Source: Shinella sumterensis
GTDB lineage: Bacteria > Pseudomonadota > Alphaproteobacteria > Rhizobiales > Rhizobiaceae
Length of the DNA: 64,000 bases
Direction of reading: 5' to 3'
NCBI RefSeq assembly: GCF_004514425.2
Contig: NZ_MYFN02000009.1
Coordinates: forward strand, 118,636 to 182,635
Part shown: piece by piece, positions 9,149 through 17,189 of the stretch
Position numbering within the stretch: position 1 is the stretch's first letter
How the letters are laid out: each line of letters begins with the position of its first letter
Program-made: the position numbers and the translations under genes
The notes under the pieces: model-generated
The model's input: only the letters and a program-made list of their open reading frames with translations
Told to the model about the DNA's origin: nothing
The model's database searches: none

Positions 9149-10477
9149 ATGAGCTATCACAACCCGCTGACGCCGCCACGCAAATCCGCCACCTTCGACG
9201 ATGCCACGCTGGCGGAAATCCGCCGCGCTGCGGCAACCGGAATTTACGATATTCGTGGCGCCGGCACCAAACGCAAGGTGCCGCATTTCGATGACCTGCT
9301 GTTCCTTGGCGCATCCATTTCGCGTTATCCGCTCGAAGGTTACCGCGAGAAGTGCGATACAACGGTGACGCTTGGTACACGTTTTGCCAAAAAGCCGATC
9401 ACGCTCAAGACACCGATCACCATCGCCGGCATGAGCTTTGGTGCGCTTTCCGGCAATGCCAAGGAAGCACTCGGCCGTGGTGCAACGCTGGCTGGCACAT
9501 CCACCACCACCGGTGACGGTGGCATGACGGACGAAGAGCGCGGCCATTCGCAGACGCTGGTCTACCAGTATCTTCCATCGCGTTACGGCATGAACCCTGT
9601 GGATCTGCGCCGCGCCGATGCAATCGAGGTCGTTGTTGGTCAGGGCGCGAAGCCAGGCGGCGGTGGCATGCTGCTCGGCCAGAAGATTTCGGATCGCGTT
9701 GCCAATATGCGCAATCTGCCAAAGGGAATCGACCAGCGTTCGGCCTGCCGCCATCCTGACTGGACCGGCCCGGATGATCTTGAAATCAAGATTCTCGAAC
9801 TGCGCGAGATTACTGACTGGGAAAAGCCGATCTACGTCAAGGTCGGTGGCGCACGCCCCTATTACGATACTGCGCTTGCCGTAAAGGCCGGTGCCGACGT
9901 CGTCGTGCTGGATGGCATGCAGGGTGGCACTGCCGCCACCCAGGACGTGTTCATCGAAAATGTCGGCATGCCGACACTCGCCTGCATTCGACCCGCCGTA
10001 CAGGCGCTTCAGGATCTGGGCATGCACCGAAAGGTTCAGTTGATCATCTCCGGTGGTGTTCGCTCCGGTGCAGACGTGGCGAAAGCCATGGCACTCGGTG
10101 CTGACGCCGTTGCAATCGGTACGGCAGCACTGGTTGCCATCGGTGACAACGATCCGAAGTGGGAAGACGAGTATCGGAAGCTCGGCACCACGGCCGGCGC
10201 CTATGACGACTGGCACGAAGGCAAGGATCCAGCCGGCATCACCACGCAGGATCCGGAGCTGGCCGCACGTCTTGATCCGGTTCTGGCCGGACGCCGTCTC
10301 GCCAACTACCTCAAGGTCATGACGCTGGAAGCGCAAACAATCGCGCGCGCCTGCGGCAAGAACCACCTGCATAATCTTGAGCCTGAAGACCTCTGCGCAT
10401 TGACCATGGAGGCCGCCGCCATGGCGCAGGTCCCCTTGGCCGGTACTAGCTGGTACCCGGGCAAGAGCGGCTTCTGA
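9149..10477 (+). CDS. glxD: GlxD/MgsC, FMN-binding glutamate synthase-type subunit
   Basis: 442-aa homologue of the FMN/iron-sulfur core of glutamate synthase. It would form N-methylglutamate from 2-oxoglutarate and the amine released by GlxB. FMN-site signatures include ITIAGMSFGALSGNAKEAL near residue 90, YVKVGGARPYYDTALAVKAG, VVVLDGMQGGTAATQDVF, and IISGGVRSGADVAKAMALGA followed by AIGTAALVAIGD. The C-terminal region ARACGKNHLHNLEPEDLCAL is typical of this stand-alone group. It lies 14 bp after glxC and is the last of the three mgsABC-type genes. Confidence 0.9.
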   Translation: MSYHNPLTPPRKSATFDDATLAEIRRAAATGIYDIRGAGTKRKVPHFDDLLFLGASISRYPLEGYREKCDTTVTLGTRFAKKPITLKTPITIAGMSFGALSGNAKEALGRGATLAGTSTTTGDGGMTDEERGHSQTLVYQYLPSRYGMNPVDLRRADAIEVVVGQGAKPGGGGMLLGQKISDRVANMRNLPKGIDQRSACRHPDWTGPDDLEIKILELREITDWEKPIYVKVGGARPYYDTALAVKAGADVVVLDGMQGGTAATQDVFIENVGMPTLACIRPAVQALQDLGMHRKVQLIISGGVRSGADVAKAMALGADAVAIGTAALVAIGDNDPKWEDEYRKLGTTAGAYDDWHEGKDPAGITTQDPELAARLDPVLAGRRLANYLKVMTLEAQTIARACGKNHLHNLEPEDLCALTMEAAAMAQVPLAGTSWYPGKSGF

Positions 10478-10559
10478 TTTTATCTGAAAACTGGCGAGCC
10501 GCCTTTGGGAGGGGGCGGCCTGTCTTTCAAGAGTGTCTGATATCCAAAAGGGGAACGCG

Positions 10560-11867
10560 GTGACACTGGATCTCTCGCAATATGCCGAAAAGAACGGCAT
10601 CAAGTATTTCATGATCAGCTACACGGACCTATTCGGCGGCCAACGAGCCAAGCTCGTTCCAACCGAAGCGATCGCCGGTATGCAGAAGGATGGCGCAGGT
10701 TTTGCAGGATTTGCCACTTGGCTTGATCTCACGCCTGCGCATCCTGATTTGTTCGCAGTCCCTGATCCGTCTTCTGTGATCCAGTTGCCTTGGAAAAAGG
10801 ACGTTGCCTGGGTCGCCGCTGATTGTGTAATGGAAGACCAGCCGGTCGAGCAGGCGCCACGCGTTCTGTTGAAAAAGCTGGTCGCAGAAGCTGCGGAGAA
10901 GGGCCTTCGCGTCAAGACTGGCGTGGAACCGGAGTTTTTCCTGATATCCCCCGATGGTAGCGCAATTTCCGATGAGTACGATACAGCAGAGAAGCCCTGC
11001 TACGACCAGCAAGCGCTGCTGCGCCGCTACGACGTCATAGCGGAAATCTGCGACGCGATGCTTGAGCTTGGGTGGAAGCCTTATCAGAACGACCACGAAG
11101 ACGCCAACGGCCAGTTCGAGATGAATTGGGAGTATGACGACGCGCTGGCGACCGCCGACAAGCATTCGTTCTTCAAGTTCATGGTCAAGTCGATCGCCGA
11201 AAAGCACGGCCTTCGCGCTACTTTCATGCCGAAGCCTTTCCAGGGTCTGACGGGTAACGGATGCCACGCGCATATCTCGGTCTGGGATCTGGACGGCAAG
11301 GTGAACGCCTTCGCCGACAAGGCAATGCCGTTCGGTCTCTCAGCCCAGGGCAAGACCTTCCTCGGGGGCATCATGAAGCATGCTTCGGCGCTGGCCGCTG
11401 TCACCAATCCGACCGTGAATTCCTACAAGCGCATCAACGCGCCGCGAACGACTTCGGGCGCGACATGGGCGCCGAACACTGTCACATGGACCGGCAATAA
11501 CCGCACGCATATGGTGCGGGTCCCCGGTCCTGGTCGTTTCGAATTGCGCCTACCAGATGGTGCAGTCAATCCCTACCTCTTGCAGGCCATCATCATTGCC
11601 GCGGGTCTCTCAGGCATTCGTACTTCTTCGGATCCCGGCCGCCACTACGATATCGACATGTATAAGGAAGGCCATACTGTCACCGACGCGCCGAAACTGC
11701 CACTGAACCTGCTCGATGCATTGCGCGAATATGAGAAAGACACAGAGCTTCAAGCTGCTCTCGGCAAGGATTTCTCGTCGGCCTATCTCAAGCTGAAACA
11801 CGGCGAGTGGAACAATTACTGCTCACAGTTCACCGCTTGGGAGCGAAACACGACGCTCGATATTTGA
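10560..11867 (+). CDS. glnT: Type III glutamine synthetase / gamma-glutamylmethylamide synthetase (GlnT/GmaS)
   Basis: ATP-dependent ligase of 435 aa, the usual GlnT/GmaS length. I chose the GTG at 10560 (TLDLSQYAEKNGIKYFM follows) because a GGGG site lies 8 bases upstream and homologues start at this TLDL motif; a GTG at 10533 would add 9 residues. Conserved glutamine-synthetase features include GVEPEFFLIS, FEMNWEYDDALATADKHSFFK (second part DKHSFFKFM), NGCHAHISVWD, and NSYKRINAPRTTSG. In this context it most likely joins methylamine to glutamate, the first step of the N-methylglutamate pathway. Ordinary glutamine synthesis cannot be excluded. A GC-rich inverted repeat at 10498-10519, between glxD and this gene, could tune its expression. 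Confidence 0.88.
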   Translation: MTLDLSQYAEKNGIKYFMISYTDLFGGQRAKLVPTEAIAGMQKDGAGFAGFATWLDLTPAHPDLFAVPDPSSVIQLPWKKDVAWVAADCVMEDQPVEQAPRVLLKKLVAEAAEKGLRVKTGVEPEFFLISPDGSAISDEYDTAEKPCYDQQALLRRYDVIAEICDAMLELGWKPYQNDHEDANGQFEMNWEYDDALATADKHSFFKFMVKSIAEKHGLRATFMPKPFQGLTGNGCHAHISVWDLDGKVNAFADKAMPFGLSAQGKTFLGGIMKHASALAAVTNPTVNSYKRINAPRTTSGATWAPNTVTWTGNNRTHMVRVPGPGRFELRLPDGAVNPYLLQAIIIAAGLSGIRTSSDPGRHYDIDMYKEGHTVTDAPKLPLNLLDALREYEKDTELQAALGKDFSSAYLKLKHGEWNNYCSQFTAWERNTTLDI

Positions 11868-11899
11868 TCGTTTCCCCGCCGCCCCTCTGGCGGCCTACT

Positions 11900-11924
11900 C
11901 CCCGCGCTTCGGCGCGGGGTTTTT
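11900..11924 (+). terminator. Rho-independent terminator after glnT
   Basis: An 8-bp perfect stem CCCCGCGC/GCGCGGGG closed by a TTCG tetraloop is followed by five T residues. It lies 32 bp after the glnT stop and 25 bp before purU. It probably limits read-through, so that purU is expressed at a lower level or from its own promoter. Confidence 0.9.
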
Positions 11925-11949
11925 CAACGATTGTGCGAAAGACCAACCG

Positions 11950-12834
11950 ATGACGACATTTACGCTCACAGTAACCTGCAAATCGACGCGTGGCATCGTG
12001 GCAGCTCTCTCCGGTTATCTCGCGGAGCAAGGCTGTAATATCGTCGATAGCTCCCAGTTCGACGATCTGGATACCGCCCGTTTCTTCATGCGCGTCAGTT
12101 TTCTGTCGGAGCAAGGCAAAGGATTGAACGAACTCGCCGAAGGCCTGAAGCCGATTGCGATGAAGTTCGACATGGATGCGCAGATTCATGACGGCACATC
12201 GCGAATGAAGGTTTTGCTGATGGTGTCACGCTTCGGACACTGCCTGAACGACCTGCTCTACCGGTGGAAGATAGGTGCTCTGCCTATCGATATTGTCGGA
12301 GTGGTGTCCAATCACTTCGACTATCAGAAGGTCGTCGTCAATCACGACATTCCCTTCCACCACATCCCCGTCACAAAGGCTAATAAGCCGGAGGCTGAAG
12401 CGCGGATCATGGATTTGGTGCAGTCCACTGGCACCGAACTGATCGTGCTCGCCCGCTACATGCAGATCCTGTCGGATCGGATGTGTGCGGAGATGTCCGG
12501 CAAGATCATCAACATCCACCATTCTTTCCTGCCGAGCTTCAAGGGTGCCAACCCTTATAAGCAGGCCTATCAGCGTGGCGTGAAGCTGATCGGCGCCACC
12601 GCGCATTACGTTACCGAAGATCTGGACGAGGGTCCGATCATCGAACAAGACACGGTACGGATCACCCATGCGCAATCGGCAGACGATTATGTCTCACTTG
12701 GCCGTGACGTCGAGGCTCAGGTTCTCGCCCGAGCGATCCACGCCCATATCCACCGCCGTACCTTCATAAATGGTAATCGTACTATCGTTTTTCCGCCCAG
12801 TCCCGGATCATATGCGTCGGAGCGGATGGGATAG
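11950..12834 (+). CDS. purU: PurU, formyltetrahydrofolate deformylase
   Basis: 294-aa cytoplasmic hydrolase that converts 10-formyl-THF to formate and THF. The N-terminal ACT domain (about 1-80) opens FTLTVTCKSTRGIVAALSGY. The formyltransferase-fold catalytic domain has MKVLLMVSRFGHCLNDLLYR, VVVNHDIPFHHIPV, then ARYMQILSD and INIHHSFLPSFKGANPY, with the HHSFLPSF motif containing the catalytic His, and GATAHYVTEDLDEGPIIEQD with the catalytic Asp. With FolD at the other end of the island it completes oxidation of THF-bound C1 to formate and recycles THF for the oxidase. It follows a terminator after glnT, so it may have its own promoter in the short gap. Confidence 0.95.
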   Translation: MTTFTLTVTCKSTRGIVAALSGYLAEQGCNIVDSSQFDDLDTARFFMRVSFLSEQGKGLNELAEGLKPIAMKFDMDAQIHDGTSRMKVLLMVSRFGHCLNDLLYRWKIGALPIDIVGVVSNHFDYQKVVVNHDIPFHHIPVTKANKPEAEARIMDLVQSTGTELIVLARYMQILSDRMCAEMSGKIINIHHSFLPSFKGANPYKQAYQRGVKLIGATAHYVTEDLDEGPIIEQDTVRITHAQSADDYVSLGRDVEAQVLARAIHAHIHRRTFINGNRTIVFPPSPGSYASERMG

Positions 12835-12892
12835 CCGGATCAGAGCTCTTTCTAGAGCTCGGTGAGCTTCTAAAATAGAAGCAATACCGATC

Positions 12893-12931
12893 AGCGTGAT
12901 GGACGATGCCTTGTCCGTCACGCTTTTTTTT
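12893..12931 (+). terminator. Rho-independent terminator after purU
   Basis: An inverted repeat (AGCGTGATGGAC with GTCCGTCACGCT, one base bulged) closes over a short loop and is followed by eight T residues. It ends the glx/purU transcription unit 60 bp after the purU stop. Confidence 0.85.
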
Positions 12932-13001
12932 GGCGTTGGATATTTGAAACCCAATTAATTCTCAGTGCGAACTAAGACGAAAAGAATACCATTAACAGCA
13001 T

Positions 13002-13030
13002 TTGACAACGAAAAATGACTTATGTACCGT
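13002..13030 (+). promoter_or_regulatory. Candidate sigma-70 promoter of the amidohydrolase
   Basis: TTGACA at 13002-13007 is followed after 17 bases by TACCGT at 13025-13030. This sits 29 bp upstream of the amidohydrolase ATG and after the purU terminator, so a separate promoter is expected here. The -10 element is a weak match. Confidence 0.45.
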
Positions 13031-13058
13031 CTTCTCAAACGAAAAAAGGACGAAGGCG

Positions 13059-14708
13059 ATGAAGGTTATCCTCGGTAAAAATGTTATCCCCGTCGGTCAG
13101 GCCTACAGTGACCAGTGGCAGGGCGTTGTGGTCGATGGTCATCGCATCATTAGGATGATCCGTCGCGAGGATGTCGGTGCATTTGATGGGGCTGAATTGA
13201 TTGATCTAGGCGACGCGACGATCCTGCCCGGCTTCATAGACGTCCATGCGCATTCTGAAGTAGTTTGTCGGACATCATATAAGACAATTGATTGCCGCGC
13301 CCCGGAATGCGGTACCGTATCGGATGTACAGGATGCGTTAAGGGCGGGCGAGGGCGACCTTGAAAAGGGCGAATGGCTAGTCGGTCAGGCCAATTTGTTT
13401 TTCGATCGCAAACTGGCTGAGCGGCGGCTCCCAACTTTGGCGGAGTTGGACCAGGTCAGCAAGGATAGGCCAATCGCGCTTCGTGCAGGTGGACATATCA
13501 CCGTCCTTAATACTAAGGCCCTGGAAATCGCCGGGATCGATCGAAATTTCCGACCGCCAGAGCATAGCGTAACTGGAACGCCCGAAGTGATCAGGGACGA
13601 GAACGGAGAGCTGACTGGCGTTATTAAAGAAATGGATTCGCTGCTTCCTCTTCCTTCGCCTGACTCGCGCCAGCTGAAGGACGCAATCAAAGAGGGTCTG
13701 CAGAAGTACTTCACCGACTACGGTGTAACTACAATCGGTGAAATCTCAGAGACTGTGGCTGGGATCGAGTGCATGAACGATCTCGCGGAAGCTGGCGAGC
13801 TTCCAGCCAGCATGCGAATTTATCTCTGGTCGCCAGGCACGCTTGAGAGTCTGGAACGCGTTAAGAACTGGCGCGATCACATTAGGCTCACGGTTCCGGA
13901 GTGGCAACTCAGAATCCAAGGTTTGAAGTTGTTTTCGGACGGCGGTTTCTCCGCAAAAAGCGCGGCTGTAAATTGCTGCTACGTTGGGCATCCAGGCAGA
14001 AGCGGAAGCATCGCCTTCGATAAATATTTTCTTAGACGCGCCTTCATGATGATGCAGGAAAGCGGGCTCCAGATTGCAGTCCACGCGAATGGCGACCGCG
14101 CTCAAGACTGGCTTTGCGATATGGTTCACAAGATCGGCGGCGCCGGAACCGGTAGATCTAGAATGCGAATTGAGCACGCCGGAAATCTTTTGCCCAGTTC
14201 GAGAACTGCCGACAAATGGGCTCGAGCAGGTATAATTCCGGTGCCTCAACCAGTATTCCTCTACACATTTGGAGAATATTTCAGCGACTATCTCGGAGAA
14301 TATGGAACGAGGGGCCGCTTCCCATTCAAGACACTCCTCAAGCAGGGTTGGCGCCTTTCGGGAAGTTCGGACGTTTGGATTGGATCTGAACGAGAAGCTA
14401 CAAACCCATTCTTCAGTATTTGGTGCTGCATGAAGCGGCAAGCTTATTCTGGGATCTACATTGATACGGACGAGAGCCTGTCGTTTGAGGAGGCTCTCCG
14501 AATGCATACACTCGACGCAGCAGCAGCTCTTGGTGAGGAGGACGATCGCGGATCGATCGCCGCAGGGAAAGTCGCCGATCTAATCGCTGTCAAAGATGAT
14601 CCTCGAACTATGACGCCCGATGAAATTAGAACGTTGAAACCATTCTTCGTGATGTCAAACGGAATGACGGTGAAGGATGATCGCAAGACATCGTTCGGAG
14701 TTAACTGA
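13059..14708 (+). CDS. YtcJ-like metal-dependent amidohydrolase
   Basis: 549-aa enzyme of the amidohydrolase superfamily (Amidohydro_3/YtcJ subgroup). The metal-site motif HAHSE follows ILPGFIDV near residue 68. Later landmarks are LRAGGHITVLNTKALE, KLFSDGGFSAKSAAV (probable carbamylated-Lys region), VHANGDRAQDW, RIEHAG and GSSDVWIG, ending with AAALGEEDDRGSIAAGKVADL. The ATG at 13059 has an AAGGACGAAGG site; a TTG 57 bases upstream lacks one. Characterised relatives include N-substituted formamide deformylase, which releases an amine and formate. Next to a methylamine pathway that is an attractive but unproven role. The gene is visibly less GC-rich than its neighbours, suggesting separate acquisition. 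Confidence 0.85.
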   Translation: MKVILGKNVIPVGQAYSDQWQGVVVDGHRIIRMIRREDVGAFDGAELIDLGDATILPGFIDVHAHSEVVCRTSYKTIDCRAPECGTVSDVQDALRAGEGDLEKGEWLVGQANLFFDRKLAERRLPTLAELDQVSKDRPIALRAGGHITVLNTKALEIAGIDRNFRPPEHSVTGTPEVIRDENGELTGVIKEMDSLLPLPSPDSRQLKDAIKEGLQKYFTDYGVTTIGEISETVAGIECMNDLAEAGELPASMRIYLWSPGTLESLERVKNWRDHIRLTVPEWQLRIQGLKLFSDGGFSAKSAAVNCCYVGHPGRSGSIAFDKYFLRRAFMMMQESGLQIAVHANGDRAQDWLCDMVHKIGGAGTGRSRMRIEHAGNLLPSSRTADKWARAGIIPVPQPVFLYTFGEYFSDYLGEYGTRGRFPFKTLLKQGWRLSGSSDVWIGSEREATNPFFSIWCCMKRQAYSGIYIDTDESLSFEEALRMHTLDAAAALGEEDDRGSIAAGKVADLIAVKDDPRTMTPDEIRTLKPFFVMSNGMTVKDDRKTSFGVN

Positions 14709-14768
14709 TTGGCATAACGTGAACAGTTGTGGGGGGCCTGAACGCGAACATGTGACAACGATATACTG

Positions 14769-15032
14769 TTGCAAGATGGCCCTTCGTTCAACGATGCACT
14801 CAACAGAGCGACTGGAGCGGTGCTGGTGAAGGATAAGGCCATCGTTCTGATTGTTGATGGAAGTGAACGGATCTTTGAGTTCGATAGTAGCCTGAGTGAA
14901 GATGTGGCACTGCAAAAAGTTGGCGTCGCGGGACTTCCTGTTCATTCAGATCGCGAGCTTTATTTTGTTTTGGGTGGAACTGTATTCGTCGGGCTAGCTA
15001 TCAGCATAGTATTATCGAATTATGCGTTTTAG
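14769..15032 (+). CDS. Small hypothetical protein with C-terminal membrane segment
   Basis: I do not recognise this 87-residue reading frame. It would start at TTG 14769, and an in-frame GTG at 14826 is an alternative. Its last 22 residues (FVLGGTVFVGLAISIVLSNY) form a convincing transmembrane helix, which is the main reason to list it. There is no good Shine-Dalgarno, and an antisense frame of similar size exists, so this may be non-coding. Confidence 0.3.
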   Translation: MQDGPSFNDALNRATGAVLVKDKAIVLIVDGSERIFEFDSSLSEDVALQKVGVAGLPVHSDRELYFVLGGTVFVGLAISIVLSNYAF

Positions 15033-15284
15033 CATAATCATCGGAGTGCCTACTAGAATTTCAGTTGAGCTTGTAGAACCGCTTCAACGGACGGATATCT
15101 GTCGAAACTGAAACTCAGCGCAATCTTGCTACGCGTGGATCACCGCGGACTACACTCGCAAGCACTTTCTTTTTCTCACAGTTCCATAAGATAGATTATC
15201 TGATAAGTTATAACATTACGTCCGCTTAACCAAAGGAGTGCGACTCTCCCCGAGCCAAACCGGCCGCAACCTTGGAGCAACCAA
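15033..15284. other. Intergenic region upstream of luxR, AT-rich, no gene seen
   Basis: This 252-bp spacer carries no credible reading frame. It contains AGATAGATTATCT (15187-15199), a 5-bp-arm inverted repeat in an AT-rich stretch about 90 bp before the luxR ATG, which is a reasonable place for its promoter or operator. The luxR Shine-Dalgarno is GGAG, 7 bases before the ATG. Confidence 0.4.
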
Positions 15285-16022
15285 ATGAATGCAGCAAGGC
15301 CATCTCGATTTGAGAGGATCGCTCTTGAGGTGCAAGATGCCGAAGACGTCCAGAGATCGCTTCACGTTTTCCAGATCGCATATGGGTTGGATTTCGCAAC
15401 ATATCACCTCGCGCTCACGATAGTGGATATCGTCGACACGCCTTACGTCCGCACGACTTACAACGCCAGCTGGGTTTCCCGCTATCTCCTGCGCGACTAT
15501 GTCAAGATCGACCCTGTTCTCCGCGAGGGTCTCGTGCGGCAGTTGCCGTTCGATTGGCGTGACGTCGATATTCCGCAGACTGCTCACGAATTCTTGCTCG
15601 ATGCACAGGATCATGGTGTTGGCGCCAACGGCTACTCGATCCCGATCGTCGACAAATCGCGACGGGCGCTACTATCATTGAATTCACGGCAGGCTGGCGA
15701 CGAATGGAGCGCTACCGTGGCCCAGTATCGGGACGAATGGGTGGAGCTTGCCTTCCTGATCCATCATAAAGCGATCTTCGAGCTCCATGGCGAGCATGAT
15801 CCCGTTCCGCAGCTTTCAACGCGCGAACTCCAATGCCTGCATTGGAGCGCTCTTGGAAAGGATAGCGTCGACATCGCCGTCATTCTGAAACTGTCCGAGC
15901 ATACCACCCGTGCCTACATCAAGTCGGCACGCAACAAGCTCGGGGGCGGTTCGATCACCTATACGATCGCCCGAGCGATGCAGCTGCGCTTGATTCAGCC
16001 GTTTGGCAATACCCCCAACTAG
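15285..16022 (+). CDS. LuxR-family quorum-sensing regulator
   Basis: 245-aa transcription factor. The N-terminal autoinducer-binding domain (about 20-160) includes TTYNASWVSRYLLRDYVKID, with the Tyr, Trp and Asp positions that contact acyl-homoserine lactones in TraR-like proteins. The C-terminal LuxR helix-turn-helix (about 178-240) reads LSTRELQCLHWSALGKDSVD and HTTRAYIKSARNKLG. The stop codon lies inside an inverted repeat that may be its own operator upstream of the adjacent luxI. By position beside a tra region it probably controls conjugation, as TraR does on Ti plasmids. The ligand acyl chain cannot be inferred. Confidence 0.92.
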   Translation: MNAARPSRFERIALEVQDAEDVQRSLHVFQIAYGLDFATYHLALTIVDIVDTPYVRTTYNASWVSRYLLRDYVKIDPVLREGLVRQLPFDWRDVDIPQTAHEFLLDAQDHGVGANGYSIPIVDKSRRALLSLNSRQAGDEWSATVAQYRDEWVELAFLIHHKAIFELHGEHDPVPQLSTRELQCLHWSALGKDSVDIAVILKLSEHTTRAYIKSARNKLGGGSITYTIARAMQLRLIQPFGNTPN

Positions 16023-16026
16023 GGGT
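16011..16026. promoter_or_regulatory. Candidate lux/tra box upstream of luxI
   Basis: ACCCCCAACTAGGGGT is an inverted repeat with ACCCC/GGGGT arms around a 6-bp centre. It overlaps the luxR stop codon and lies 71 bp upstream of the luxI start. A second small palindrome GGGTACCC adjoins at 16023-16030. LuxR-family dimers bind repeats of this kind in luxI promoters, so autoinduction is likely. The exact consensus for this regulator is not known to me. Confidence 0.5.
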
Positions 16027-16096
16027 ACCCACCTGGGGAATATATCGCACGCCCCGCTGTATGCATGATCGCCTCTATCAACCTATGGAGGCGAAA

Positions 16097-16753
16097 ATGT
16101 ATATCCTTGTCCAAGGGCACGAGTATCATAAACATCGCGACCTGCTAGACCAGTCGTTCAGGCTGAGAAAAAAGGTCTTCGCGGACAAACTGGGCTGGGA
16201 GGTCGCCGTGTCCGGTCCACGCGAGCGAGACCGCTATGACGATCTACACCCGGCCTATCTGTTGTGGTGCGACGAGGAGAAGAAGCGGCTCTTCGGTTGC
16301 GTTCGTCTGATGCCAACGACAGGCCCGACTCTGCTCTACGACGTGTTTAGGGGCACGTTTCCCGACGCCTGCGATCTCGTCGCCCCGGGGATTTGGGAAG
16401 GCACGAGGATGTGCATCGACGAAGATGCGATCACACCGGAAATACGTCCGGATCGCGCGTTTTGCCTTCTGCTTTTGGCCCTCTGTGAGGTTGCACTCGA
16501 CAGTGGCATCCACACGATGATCTCGAACTACGAGCCGTATATGAAACGGGTCTACAGACAGGCCGGCGCGGAACTCGATGAACTTGGCCGATCCGACGGA
16601 TATGGACGTCTCCCCGTCTGCTGCGGTGCTTTTGAGGTTTCGAACCGCGTGCTCGCCGCGATGCGCCAAAAACTCAATGTGGCCGGCGGGCTTTATCGCC
16701 GGCCCGCCTTCCCGACCCGAGCTATTTCAGACTTCGCGCGAATACCGGCGTGA
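16097..16753 (+). CDS. LuxI-family acyl-homoserine lactone synthase
   Basis: 218-aa autoinducer synthase, using S-adenosylmethionine and an acyl-ACP. The start at 16097 has GGAGG 6 bases upstream. Conserved family residues are visible in FRLRKKVFADKLGWEV, ERDRYDDLHPAYLL, LFGCVRLMPTTGPTLLYDVF and WEGTRMCIDED (the R, W, E, D and R positions of the LuxI active site). It is transcribed with the upstream luxR and probably with the next small gene. The pair resembles traR/traI systems of rhizobial plasmids. Confidence 0.93.
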   Translation: MYILVQGHEYHKHRDLLDQSFRLRKKVFADKLGWEVAVSGPRERDRYDDLHPAYLLWCDEEKKRLFGCVRLMPTTGPTLLYDVFRGTFPDACDLVAPGIWEGTRMCIDEDAITPEIRPDRAFCLLLLALCEVALDSGIHTMISNYEPYMKRVYRQAGAELDELGRSDGYGRLPVCCGAFEVSNRVLAAMRQKLNVAGGLYRRPAFPTRAISDFARIPA

Positions 16754-16821
16754 GACGCCTTGATCCGACCGAAGACACGCTCCGTTCGGCCGGGCCGCTT
16801 CGAAATCCTGGAGTTGTTGCA

Positions 16822-17151
16822 ATGTACAAACATATCGCTGAAGCATTCGTGCCGGTTGGGCATGCCCAGTGCGTCGTCGAACAGCTTTGCACGAAATGCT
16901 GCGGTTATTGCCTGTCGGTCGCTATCGCTGGCGCCGACAAGCTCCTCACCTTCGAGGACGCCCGCGCGATCCTGCGGCCGGCCGATGCCGGCCTTCAGAT
17001 GCGGGTCGAAGGACGGAACCTAGTGGTCTTCTGCGGCGTTCGATCGCTACTGCAGGGCCATCTTACCACGGTGGCGACTGTCCAGGGGACAGCGGTCGAA
17101 TGGCATCCCGCCGGTCGCGTGCCCTTCAAGACCGATGGTCCCCTCTCGTAA
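16822..17151 (+). CDS. DUF2218-like small protein downstream of luxI
   Basis: 109-aa protein; the ATG at 16822 has a GGAG site, and a longer in-frame reading from 16750 would overlap luxI. The pattern EAFVPVGHAQCVVEQLCTKC, then AILRPADAGLQMRVEGRN and a C-terminal GHLTTVATVQGTAVEWH, resembles DUF2218 proteins, whose function is unknown to me. It is Cys-rich around residues 24-31 (CTKCCGYC). It lies 68 bp after luxI on the same strand and is likely co-induced. It converges on the zeta-toxin gene. Confidence 0.65.
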   Translation: MYKHIAEAFVPVGHAQCVVEQLCTKCCGYCLSVAIAGADKLLTFEDARAILRPADAGLQMRVEGRNLVVFCGVRSLLQGHLTTVATVQGTAVEWHPAGRVPFKTDGPLS

Positions 17152-17189
17152 AACTATCGAGAGCCGGGCAAGATCGGCAGACACCACGG

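Noticed and set aside
14655..14945. 96-codon minus-strand frame opposite the small membrane-protein candidate
   Set aside because: It overlaps the amidohydrolase end, has no ribosome site and no recognisable feature.
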